Source: an uncultured Geobacter sp.
GTDB lineage: Bacteria; Desulfobacterota; Desulfuromonadia; Geobacterales; Geobacteraceae
Direction: 5' to 3'
Assembly: GCA_903925075.1 (NCBI GenBank)
Contig: CAIYDQ010000095.1
Location: forward strand, 1-64,000
Length of the DNA stretch: 64,000 nucleotides
A program made the position numbers and the translations under genes. This document shows positions 1 through 7,953 of the stretch, piece by piece; positions within the stretch are counted from its first letter, which is position 1, and each line of letters begins with the position of its first letter. Under the pieces are notes generated by a model. The model saw only the letters and a program-made list of their open reading frames with translations, was not told the origin of the DNA and did no database searches.

Positions 1-88
<88 letters not shown>

Positions 89-100
89 AATTTAAATGAA

Positions 101-137
101 AAGCCCCCACCCGGGAAACCGGGTGGGGGCTTTTTGC
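101..137. terminator. Bidirectional rho-independent terminator
   Basis: A long perfect stem of GCCCCCACCCGG paired with CCGGGTGGGGGC closes a four-base loop. It is flanked by a T-run on the plus strand and by TTTT on the minus strand. It can end the rRNA operon from the left and the fdn-fdhE-mobA transcript from the right, because mobA stops at 160. Confidence 0.9.
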
Positions 138-159
138 TTTCCGCACTGCCTGCTTCAAA

Positions 160-813
160 TTACCCGCGCTCTCTCCTTGCGGCGGCCGACTCTTCGAAGG
201 CGTTATTCTCATCTTCCCGCAGCTGATAATACTCTTGCGGTGTGTTGATGTTGCTGAACGAGGCAAAATCCGGATCGAACAACTTGATCTCTTGAGGGGT
301 GAAGTCCCGCACCTTGACCTGATCGGCAAAGCCCAGAATCTTTCGCCTTCCCTGCCGCAGGCAGCTTTCCATCGCCGGCAGACAGCGCTTGCCGTACAAG
401 GCATGCAAAGGCTCGAAGCCGGCATCGGTGCGCGGCAGGACGACGTCGAACCCCTTGATCTCCTCCGCAAGTTTTCCGATCAGCTCATCGTTTAGATACG
501 GCATGTCGCAGGCAACCGCGAAAATGACCGGGTTGGCGCTGTGGTGCAACCCCGCATGGAGACCCGCCAGCGCCCCCATGCCGGGATATATGTCCGTTAC
601 CTTCTTGCAGGGGAGAAATTGGTACTGTTCCGGAGAGTTGGTGACCAGCACTACCTCGGTAAAGAGCTGCCGCATCTGCCGGCAGATGGCTTCGATGAAT
701 ACGCCTCCGCGATAGGGGAGCAGCGCCTTGTTGCTCCCCATTCGATTTGAAGCTCCACCGGCCAAGATCACCGCGGTAACGCCGGCTATCTGACGCGATC
801 CCCTTAGCTGCAT
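160..813 (-). CDS. mobA: Molybdenum cofactor guanylyltransferase MobA
   Basis: MobA transfers GMP from GTP to molybdopterin to make the bis-MGD cofactor used by DMSO-reductase-family enzymes such as the formate dehydrogenase upstream. The 217-residue product begins with the nucleotide-binding signature VILAGGASNRMGSNKALL (about residues 9-26) and has ACDMPYL near residue 100, where the Asp should bind the metal. The length fits the family. The chosen ATG has AAAGGAG 6 bases upstream; a longer in-frame opening to 960 overlaps fdhE and has no recognisable N-terminus. It is the last gene of the fdn operon, 17 bases after fdhE. The C-terminus is Glu/Arg-rich and has no known role. Confidence 0.9.
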   Translation of the reverse strand: MQLRGSRQIAGVTAVILAGGASNRMGSNKALLPYRGGVFIEAICRQMRQLFTEVVLVTNSPEQYQFLPCKKVTDIYPGMGALAGLHAGLHHSANPVIFAVACDMPYLNDELIGKLAEEIKGFDVVLPRTDAGFEPLHALYGKRCLPAMESCLRQGRRKILGFADQVKVRDFTPQEIKLFDPDFASFSNINTPQEYYQLREDENNAFEESAAARRERG

Positions 814-830
814 ATACACTCCTTTACTCA

Positions 831-1673
831 CTATATGCCTCGTTCGAAGCCTTCCTTGCTCGCCACAAGATCGAGGTGGATGGTCGCCAGATCCTCGGCG
901 TCCAACGGCACGCCGGCATGCCCAAGCCGGGAGTCCCGCGTCTTCAGATACCGGCTGCACTTGCGGCAGACATCCACTCGGGTAGGACCTTCCCCTACGC
1001 TGAAATAGGAAAGCGCCTCGTGGTCCTCATTGCTGCAATACGGGCATTTCATCCTTTTGTAGGGCCATTTGTAAAAGCAGGTCGAGCAGCTAAGCTGCCG
1101 CTTCCCTTCCTCTCCGGTCAACTCGCCCATCCCTGCGCGCGACCCGCAGATGGGGCAGTACCCTTCCTGCCAGCCTTCGGCGCACGACGCGGGCATCGTT
1201 TCGGAAAAAGTCTCCAAGGCGGTCTTCAGCACCGGTTCCAGCGCAAACTCCAACAGCGGCGAGGACATGCCGATCGCCGCGGCGGCTTCTTCCAAAGTCC
1301 TCCGGTCCCGCGCCAGGCAAGCAGCCAAGACGGTGCGCAGATCCAGCTTGTCGGAGCCGATCGCCTCTCGCAGCAAACAAAGTTCGTCGGCTCCGTCCTT
1401 AACCATCGGCAGCAAGGCATCGATGATCGTGGTTAGAAAATGGCCCGTCTTGATCGGATCGACCTGCATCGAGTCGGGTTGAAGCAAAGGGAAGCCGTCG
1501 GTTACTCTCTGCGCCGCATATTTTTCGCAAGTGGCGAAAAAAATGCCGGTTTCTCCCTCGCGCCCTTCAATCGTTGCGTAGAGTTCCTGAAAAAGCGGCA
1601 AGATCTCGGCGTACTCGGGATTCTCGTTGACGGTCGCGCGTAAAAATAGCAACTTTTCTGCTGTTTGCGGCAT
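831..1673 (-). CDS. fdhE: Formate dehydrogenase accessory protein FdhE
   Basis: FdhE is a cytoplasmic, rubredoxin-like iron protein needed for maturation of respiratory formate dehydrogenases before Tat export. The 280-residue product carries the family's four CxxC motifs in its C-terminal half: CPIC near 175, CSTC near 198, CPYC near 213 and CRKC near 238. It follows fdnI by 63 bases, in the usual order of enzyme subunits then maturation factor. A GC-rich hairpin lies just ahead of the start. Confidence 0.92.
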   Translation of the reverse strand: MPQTAEKLLFLRATVNENPEYAEILPLFQELYATIEGREGETGIFFATCEKYAAQRVTDGFPLLQPDSMQVDPIKTGHFLTTIIDALLPMVKDGADELCLLREAIGSDKLDLRTVLAACLARDRRTLEEAAAAIGMSSPLLEFALEPVLKTALETFSETMPASCAEGWQEGYCPICGSRAGMGELTGEEGKRQLSCSTCFYKWPYKRMKCPYCSNEDHEALSYFSVGEGPTRVDVCRKCSRYLKTRDSRLGHAGVPLDAEDLATIHLDLVASKEGFERGI

Positions 1674-1683
1674 AGGGTCTCCT

Positions 1684-1712
1684 GGCCGCCGGGCAAGTTC
1701 TGTCCGGCGGCC
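1684..1712 (-). other. GC-rich hairpin between fdnI and fdhE
   Basis: GGCCGCCGG and CCGGCGGCC form a perfect 9-bp stem around an 11-base loop, in the 63-base gap between the stop of fdnI and the start of fdhE. There is no T-run on the minus strand, so it is not a classical terminator. It may adjust expression of fdhE-mobA relative to the structural genes, by mRNA processing or stability. That role is inference. Confidence 0.5.
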
Positions 1713-1736
1713 GTCGGTTTGTAGAAAACAATGATG

Positions 1737-2348
1737 TTATTTGCCGCTTAACTCTTTAAACCATTTCGGATGATGCTTCTTCGCCCAGATTTTGCGCACG
1801 TCGCCGTAAAGCATGGCTTCCAGCGTGCCGGGATTGCCGATGGTCGCCAGATAGACGTGGGCGACGACGAACATCGCGGCCAGGACGAACATCAACCCGT
1901 GCATCATAAGCGATAGCTGCACCAAACCGCGAGGAAAAGATTGCGGCCCCCAGATAATTATCCCGGTTACTCCCAGAACGAGAGTCGCGACTCCGGTGAA
2001 AATGGCGAAGATCTTTTGCCCGGGATTGTACTTGCCCACGTTGAAGTGAGCCTCGTCCCGCGACAGGTAACCGCCCCTTTGGGCGATCCATTCCTTGTCG
2101 TCCGCGTCGAAGGTGGTCATGTCTTTCTTGTGGTTGAAAAACATGAAGGCCGAGGCGCAGAAGAACAGCACGCCCGCTATCTTGTGAAACACGATCGCCT
2201 GCTTGCCGCCGCCGAAGACGCTGAAGTAGCCGTTGAACAGGGTTGAGTACAGTCCCAGCCCCGACAGCAGCAGGATGAAGAAGGCGATGCTGACGAACCA
2301 GTGCAGCACTCGCTCGCTGGTCCGGAAACGCTCGATATAGTTACTCAT
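1737..2348 (-). CDS. fdnI: Formate dehydrogenase-N cytochrome b556 subunit (gamma)
   Basis: The membrane anchor of the formate dehydrogenase passes electrons from the FdnH iron-sulfur clusters to the quinone pool through b-type hemes. The 203-residue product has about four hydrophobic segments (near 17-37, 52-70, 112-134 and 150-170). It has His residues placed for heme ligation, including LHWF near 15, VFHKI near 53 and MMHGL and VAHVY in the last helices. The start overlaps the stop of fdnH by 8 bases, so translation is probably coupled. The basic C-terminus should face the cytoplasm. Confidence 0.92.
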   Translation of the reverse strand: MSNYIERFRTSERVLHWFVSIAFFILLLSGLGLYSTLFNGYFSVFGGGKQAIVFHKIAGVLFFCASAFMFFNHKKDMTTFDADDKEWIAQRGGYLSRDEAHFNVGKYNPGQKIFAIFTGVATLVLGVTGIIIWGPQSFPRGLVQLSLMMHGLMFVLAAMFVVAHVYLATIGNPGTLEAMLYGDVRKIWAKKHHPKWFKELSGK

Positions 2349-3123
2349 GGCGATCTCCTCCCCGATCCTCGGCAGTTTCTTCCAGCTTTTTCGGTCCGAC
2401 CGAGACGTAGTGAATGAGCATGGCGCCGATGCTCCCCCAGAATCCGAAGATTCCCAACGGCTTGATGACGTCCTTCCAAAGGAAAATGGCGGGCGGGATC
2501 GACGGGTTGTAGGGGAGCCCGTACTCCTCCGGTTTTCCCTCCAAGGCGTACACCACGCCGGTTCCCATCAGGGAGTTTTCGCCGTACAAGGTTTTCTTGG
2601 CGGCCTTGGCCTTGGCGATCAGCTCGGCCCGATTGCCGAAGTTGAGCGACTGGGTCGGGCAGGCCTTGGCGCAGGCGGGGGACATGCCGCCCGCCACCCG
2701 GTCGACGCATAAATTGCACTTGGCCACCTTGTCGTCGGCTCCGTAGCGCGGCACGTTGAAGGGGCAGGCGCTCACGCAGTACTTGCATGATATGCACTTC
2801 TCCTTGTTGTAGGCGACGATGCCGTCCTTGGTCCGGTACAAGGCGCCGGGGGAAGGGCAGACCTTCATGCAGCCCGCGTCCCCGCAGTGCATGCAGCGTT
2901 CGTTGAAGAACTTCCAACTCACCTGCCCCTTGTCGTCGGCTTTCTCCACGAATTTGATGCGGTTGTAAAGGTTCGGGGTCAGATCCCGCGGGTTCTCGAA
3001 GGTGCCCTGGTTGGCGGTTTTGTCCGCGTCCGTTTTGTTCCACTGCTTGCAGGCCACCTGACAGGAGCGGCAGCCGATGCAGCGCGAGGTGTCGATCAAA
3101 AATCCTTTTCTAGTCTCTGCCAT
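2341..3123 (-). CDS. fdnH: Formate dehydrogenase-N iron-sulfur subunit (beta)
   Basis: This is the electron-transfer subunit with four [4Fe-4S] clusters. The 260-residue product has four Cys groups: CIGCRSCQVAC near 15-25, CMHCGDAGCMKVC near 77-89, CISCKYCVSAC near 109-119, and CNLC with CAKACP near 136-154. A single hydrophobic segment close to the C-terminus (about 224-242) matches the transmembrane anchor of FdnH. A ribosome site (AAAGGGGTGA) precedes the ATG, which lies only 6 bases after the stop of fdnG. It should be carried to the periplasm with FdnG by the Tat system, since it has no signal of its own. Confidence 0.93.
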   Translation of the reverse strand: MAETRKGFLIDTSRCIGCRSCQVACKQWNKTDADKTANQGTFENPRDLTPNLYNRIKFVEKADDKGQVSWKFFNERCMHCGDAGCMKVCPSPGALYRTKDGIVAYNKEKCISCKYCVSACPFNVPRYGADDKVAKCNLCVDRVAGGMSPACAKACPTQSLNFGNRAELIAKAKAAKKTLYGENSLMGTGVVYALEGKPEEYGLPYNPSIPPAIFLWKDVIKPLGIFGFWGSIGAMLIHYVSVGPKKLEETAEDRGGDRHE

Positions 3124-3129
3124 GGCCGG

Positions 3130-6100
3130 TCACCCCTTTCTCTTGATCCCGACCATAAACGCCTTGGTTTCGGGAATCATAGTATTTGCGTCTCCGGCGG
3201 TCGGGGTGAGCAGGTTGGCCGCGTCTCCGACTCCGGGGGTGAACCAGCCGAAGCACCACGGCAGGCCGATTTGATGCACGAGCCGGTCGCCGATCTTGAA
3301 CGGCTTCATGCGCAGGGTCACCATCGCCACCGCTTCGATGCTGCCGCGCGCCGAGTTGACCTCGACCACCTCGCCGTTTTGGATCCCCTTTTCCTTGGCG
3401 AGCTCCTGGCTCATCTCCACGAACTGGCGAGGCTGCAACTCCAGGAGCCACGGGGTGTTGCGGGTCATCACCCCCGTCTGCCAGTGCTCGGTGACGCGAT
3501 AGGTGGTGCCCACGTAGGGGAAGCGCACGTCGCAGCTGGCCAGCACGTCCTCGGGTGTGCCCGCTTCGGAAAAGATCTTCACCGCCGGGTTGGTCAACTG
3601 CTTCGACATGTAGTTTTCCGGGACCGGGCACTCCATCGGCTCGTAATGCTCGGGGAACGGGCCGTCTTTCAGCCCCGGACCGAAGAGCGCGCCCAGGCCG
3701 TCCGCCCGCATGATGAACGGCTTGCGCCCCTCCTTGGCGTCGGACATCGGCGGCCAGGGACCGTCCGGGACGTCCCCCTCCCATTTGCCCATTTTGCCGT
3801 CGGGAAGGATCGCCGCCGCGTTCCAGTACAGCACCGCTTTCTTCACGTTGAACGGCTTGCCGTCCAGGTTCACCGAGGCGCGGTTGTAGATGATGCGCCG
3901 GTTCACCGGCCAGCACCAGGACCACTCGGGGAACATCCCCAGGCCGGTGGGATCCTTTTTCACCCGGCGGGCCATCATGTTCCCCTTCTCGTTGTAGCTT
4001 TGGCAGTAGATCCAGCAGCCGCAGGAGGTGCTGCCGTCGGCCTGCAGCTTGGCGAAGCCGTCGGAGAGCTCCCCCTTCTTGCCCAGAAGCTTCTTCGCCG
4101 CCCAGGGTTGCGCAGGCGCCGGCGGCGGATCGCCGGGCTTGAGCTTGGGCTTGTCCTCCACGTCCTCCAGATAGTAGCCGTTGATCTCCTTGGCCACCGC
4201 GTGGATGTCGACGCTTTTGGCCGTGCCGTCGGCCCGCTTGAAGCCGTAGTTCCAGGTGAGGTTGGCGAGCTGCTCCGGGAGAGCGCCCCCTTCCTTGGCG
4301 TAGAGCCCCTTCAGCTTGAAGAACAGGTCGTTGATGATCTCCGCGTCCGGTTTGCTCTGGCCGAGCGGCTTTACCGCCGCATAGCGCCACTGCGCCCAGC
4401 GCCCGGAGTTGCTGATCGAGCCTTCTTTTTCGAAGGAGGCGGCGGCCGGCAGGAAGAACACCTCCGTCTTCACCTTGGCGTGGTCCATGCCGGGTCCCTT
4501 CCAAAAGGAGGCGGTCTCGTTGTCGAACAGGTTTGCCGTCACCATCCAATCGAGCTTGCCCAGCGCCTTTCTCACCTTGTTGGAGTTGGAGCCGGAGCAG
4601 GCGGGGTTTTGCCCCCAGGCGAAAAAGCCCTGGAATTTCCCCTTGATCATGTTGTCGAAGATCATCAGCCAGGAGGCGTTCATCCCCGGATCGAGCTTGG
4701 GAAGCCAGTGGTAGCCGAAATCGTTTTCCTTGGTCCCCTTGGCGCCGTAGATCGCCTTCAGGTAGCTGGCGATGTATTTGGGGTTGTTCTGCCCCCAGTT
4801 GGCGCTTTGCGACTCCTTGGTTTTCGGGGTGTTCTTCTCGTTGTAGGCGGCCAGATCCTGCAGATCGGCCGACGGCACCGGCAGGTAGCCCGGCAGGATG
4901 TGAAAGAGCAGCCCGTGGTCGGTCGAGCCCTGCACGTTGGATTCGCCGCGCAGCGCGTTGATCCCGCCGCCGGCCACGCCCATGTTCCCCAACAGCAGTT
5001 GCACGATGGACATGGCGCGGATGTTCTGGGTGCCGACCGTGTGCTGGGTCCAGCCCATGGCGTAGAGCGAGGTGCCCGCCTTGTCGGGAGCGCCGGTGGA
5101 GGCGTACAGCTTGTAGACGTCGATCAGGGTTTCCTTGGGAGTGCCGGTGATCTTGGAAACCAGCTCCGGCGTGTAGCGTGAGTAATGCTTCTTCAGCAAC
5201 TGGAAGACGCAGTTGGGATCGGCAAGGGTCGGGTCCGTCAGCAGCTTGTCGTCCTTGTCCTTCTGGAAGCCCCAGGATTTCTGGTCATAGCCGCGTTTCT
5301 TCTCGGCGTAGCCCGAGAACAGGCCACTCAACTCGCCGGGCATCTTGAAGTCGGCGCTGACCAGCAGCGGGGCGTTGGTGTACTGCTTCACGTAGTCGTC
5401 GAAGTAGAGCTTATTTTGCAGGATGTAGTTGATCATCCCGCCCAAAAAGGCGATGTCGGTGCCGGAGCGCAGCGGCGCGTAGAGATCGGACTTGGCCGCG
5501 CTGCGAGTGAAGCGGGGATCGACGCAGATCACCTTGGCGCCGGCGTCCTTGGCCTTCAGTATCCAGCGGAAGGAGACCGGGTGGTTCTCGGCGGGGTTCG
5601 CCCCCATGATCAGGATTACGTCGGAATTCTTGAAATCTATCCAATGGTTCGTCATTGCACCGCGTCCAAACGACTCTGCCAGAGCCGCTACAGTTGCGCT
5701 GTGTCAAATGCGTGCCTGATGTTCGATATACACCAGGCCCAACCCCCTTAGAAATTTTTGGTACAGGTAGCATTCCTCGTTGTCGAGAGCGGCGCTCCCC
5801 ACCGATGCCATCCCCATGGTGCGGTTGACCGTCGCCACGATATCCTTCTCCACCTCGGCGCTTCCCTGCTTTTGCTTGATCTTGATCTTGCTGGTGGCGA
5901 CGAAGCTGGCGTCGCGGGATTTCTTCACCCTCTTGGCGATCTCGTCCGTGGCCCACTCCCAGCTCACCGTCTGCCATTCGCTGGCGCCGGCCGCGCGGTA
6001 CATCGGTTTGGTGATCCGGGCCGGATTCTCGCGCAGCTGATAGACCGACGCCCCTTTGGGGCAGAGCGATCCTTCGTTGATCGGATGGTCGGGATCCCCC

Positions 6101-6303
6101 TCGATGTTGACGATGTTCCCCCCCAAGGTGTGCACGATCATGCCGCAGCCGACCGAACAGTAGGGGCAGATGGTGGTGGTCTCCTTGGCGTAGCGGATTG
6201 CCAATTCCTCCGCCTTCGCCTCCACCGGCGCAAGGTTCAGCCCCAGCGACCCCGCCAGGCCCACGCTCGAGATCTTGAAAAAATCCCTTCTTGAAACAGC
6301 CAT
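3130..6303 (-). CDS. fdnG: Formate dehydrogenase-N catalytic subunit, selenocysteine-containing (alpha)
   Basis: This is the molybdenum (or tungsten) bis-MGD enzyme that oxidises formate to CO2 in the periplasm. One gene of 1057 residues is interrupted by an in-frame TGA at 5704-5706, read here as selenocysteine at residue 200. The context QARI-Sec-HSATVAALAESFGRGAMTNHW is what is expected around the catalytic Sec of this family, and a SECIS-like hairpin follows directly. The N-terminus has a Tat signal (SRRDFFK) and a [4Fe-4S] motif CPYCSVGC followed by CPKG. The start at 6303 has ACGGAGGT 7 bases upstream; an ATG 24 bases earlier has no ribosome site. Simple gene callers would split this into two genes (3130-5655 and 5704-6327). 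Expression is probably sigma-54 dependent. Confidence 0.95.
5658..5706 (-). promoter_or_regulatory. UGA selenocysteine codon and bacterial SECIS hairpin
   Basis: The TGA at 5704-5706 is followed at once by a two-part stem. The lower stem pairs CACAGCG (5703-5697) with CGCGGTG (5664-5658) with one A.G mismatch. The apical hairpin at 5672-5686 pairs GGCTCT with AGAGTC (one G.U pair) around a GGC loop whose centre is about 24 bases after the TGA. Position and shape match the SelB-binding SECIS of formate dehydrogenase mRNAs. The host should therefore carry selA, selB, selC and selD elsewhere. Confidence 0.85.
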
Positions 6304-6395
6304 AGTCAAACCTCCGTTAGCGAACATAATCTTCTGACAAACAACGATGTTTTATGTTATGTATGCAGTGCCAGCCAAGCGACTGCGCTATGATG

Positions 6396-6411
6396 AGCAA
6401 TGGCTGTGCCA
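6396..6411 (-). promoter_or_regulatory. Sigma-54 (-24/-12) promoter of the fdn operon
   Basis: On the minus strand this reads TGGCACAGCCATTGCT, which matches the RpoN consensus TGGCAC-N5-TTGC exactly. The predicted transcript start is near 6384, leaving a leader of about 80 bases before fdnG. The divergent gene at 6567 encodes a sigma-54 activator, which supports the call. Confidence 0.88.
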
Positions 6412-6511
6412 TTTGGGGCTGATGCCATGTGATTTGATAACATACTGTTTTATAACCGCCGGTTCAAAGCCGACGCCGTGGCGGCGGTGGGCGCCGGTGG
6501 GCGCATTGTAT

Positions 6512-6541
6512 ACATTTGTCCGGCCTTGTGACATTTTGTCC
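6512..6541. promoter_or_regulatory. Candidate enhancer: two direct repeats ACATTT(T)GTCC
   Basis: ACATTTGTCC (6512-6521) and ACATTTTGTCC (6531-6541) are direct repeats whose TTTGTCC cores are 20 bp apart, close to two helical turns. They lie 100-130 bp upstream of the fdn -24 element and just ahead of the activator gene. GACA-TTT-TGTC also gives the second copy dyad symmetry. Spacing and place fit an upstream activating sequence for the neighbouring sigma-54 response regulator. No binding evidence is available. Confidence 0.55.
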
Positions 6542-6566
6542 AAATCGAGCTGCGGGGGGACGCGCC

Positions 6567-7940
6567 TTGTTCGAAGGGAAAATCATTATCTGCGACGACG
6601 AAGAAGAGATGCGGCGCTACCTGAAAAGGATGCTGCAGTCCTACGGGCTCGCCACCGAGGCCTTCGGCGACGGGGCGGGCCTGCTTCGCTATCTGGAGAA
6701 AAGCGAAGGCGGCGAGCCGAACCTGCTGCTCTTGGACGTCAGGATGCCGGACTTGGACGGCATCGAGGTGCTGAAGCGGGTGCGGCAGTTGCGGCCCGGC
6801 CTGCCGGTGGTGATCATGTCCGCTTTCGGCACCATCGATTCCGCCGTCGAGGCGATCAAACTGGGCGCTTACGACTACATCACCAAGCCGTTTCCCAAGG
6901 AGAAGGTCCTGGGTGTGCTGGAAAAAGTGCTGGAGCGCGAGGTGCTGATCAAGGAAAACCTGGTCCTGAAGGAAGAGTTGAGCCGGCAATCGGCGCCGGG
7001 AGACATCGTCTTTTCCAGCGGCAAATTCCGGGAGGCCTACCAACTCGCCCTGCAAGTGGCCAAGAGCAACGCCAACATCCTGATCCAGGGGGAATCGGGA
7101 ACCGGCAAGGAGCTGATCGCCAAGGCGCTGCATTACCACAGCCCGCGCCGGGGGCGGCGCTTTCTCTCCCTCAATTGCGCGGCGCTCACCGAGACGCTTC
7201 TGGAGAGCCAACTGTTCGGCCACGTGCGCGGGGCGTTCACCGGGGCCATTAGCGCCAAGAAAGGTCTGGTCGAGGAGGCGGAGGGGGGCACTCTTTTCAT
7301 GGACGAGATCGGCGACATGAGCGGGGCGCTGCAGTCGAAGATCCTGCGGGTGATCCAGGAGCGGGAATTCATGCCCGTGGGCGGCACCAAGTCCAGGTCG
7401 GTGGACATTCGCCTGGTGGCGGCCACCAACAAGACGCTGTCGCGGGAGGTGAGCGAGGGGAGGTTTCGGGAGGACCTTTTTTATCGGTTGAACGTGATCA
7501 CCATCGCGCTCCCCGCGCTCAGGGAGCGCAAGGAGGATATCGAGCCGCTGGCCAGGCATTTCGCCCGGGCCTTCGCCCGGAGCCTCGGCAAAGAGATCAC
7601 CGGCATCGACGACCGGGCCATGAAGGCGCTGGCCGCCTATGATTGGCCGGGGAACGTGCGGGAGCTGGAGAACGTTTTGGAGCGAGCGGTAATCCTTGCC
7701 CGCGGCGAGCGGATCACGGTCGACCTGCTGCCGCTTTGGGGCGCCGACACGCCGGCCACCCTGCGTTCAGAGGTCACCTCGCTGGAGCAGGTCGAGCGCG
7801 AGCACATCGCCCGCGTGCTGAGACGAACCGGTTATCACAAAAGCAGGACCGCCGAGCTTTTGGGCATATGCCGCAGAACCCTGGACCGAAAGATCGCGGA
7901 GTACGACATGGTGCTTTCCGGCGGGGCGGCGGACGTTTGA
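6567..7940 (+). CDS. Sigma-54-dependent response regulator (NtrC/AtoC type)
   Basis: The order is receiver, AAA+ activator domain, Fis-type helix-turn-helix, 457 residues in all. The receiver has DDEEE at the N-terminus and the phospho-acceptor Asp57 in LLLLDVRMPDLDG. The AAA+ domain shows the Walker A GESGTGKE (near 175), the sigma-54-contact loop GAFTGA (near 219), and the arginine-finger region near FREDLFYRLNV. The HTH lies at about 420-445. A TTG start is chosen because GGGGGGA precedes it and the receiver begins immediately after; the frame is open upstream to 6516. The cognate kinase follows 13 bases later, and the divergent fdn operon with its -24/-12 promoter is the obvious target. 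Confidence 0.9.
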   Translation: MFEGKIIICDDEEEMRRYLKRMLQSYGLATEAFGDGAGLLRYLEKSEGGEPNLLLLDVRMPDLDGIEVLKRVRQLRPGLPVVIMSAFGTIDSAVEAIKLGAYDYITKPFPKEKVLGVLEKVLEREVLIKENLVLKEELSRQSAPGDIVFSSGKFREAYQLALQVAKSNANILIQGESGTGKELIAKALHYHSPRRGRRFLSLNCAALTETLLESQLFGHVRGAFTGAISAKKGLVEEAEGGTLFMDEIGDMSGALQSKILRVIQEREFMPVGGTKSRSVDIRLVAATNKTLSREVSEGRFREDLFYRLNVITIALPALRERKEDIEPLARHFARAFARSLGKEITGIDDRAMKALAAYDWPGNVRELENVLERAVILARGERITVDLLPLWGADTPATLRSEVTSLEQVEREHIARVLRRTGYHKSRTAELLGICRRTLDRKIAEYDMVLSGGAADV

Positions 7941-7953
7941 GAAGGCGAAGACC

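Noticed and set aside
2887-5181. Long plus-strand open frame (764 codons) opposite fdnG and fdnH
   Set aside because: It is antisense to well-supported genes, has no domain pattern, and is His/Arg/Gly/Leu-rich as shadow frames in GC-rich genes are.
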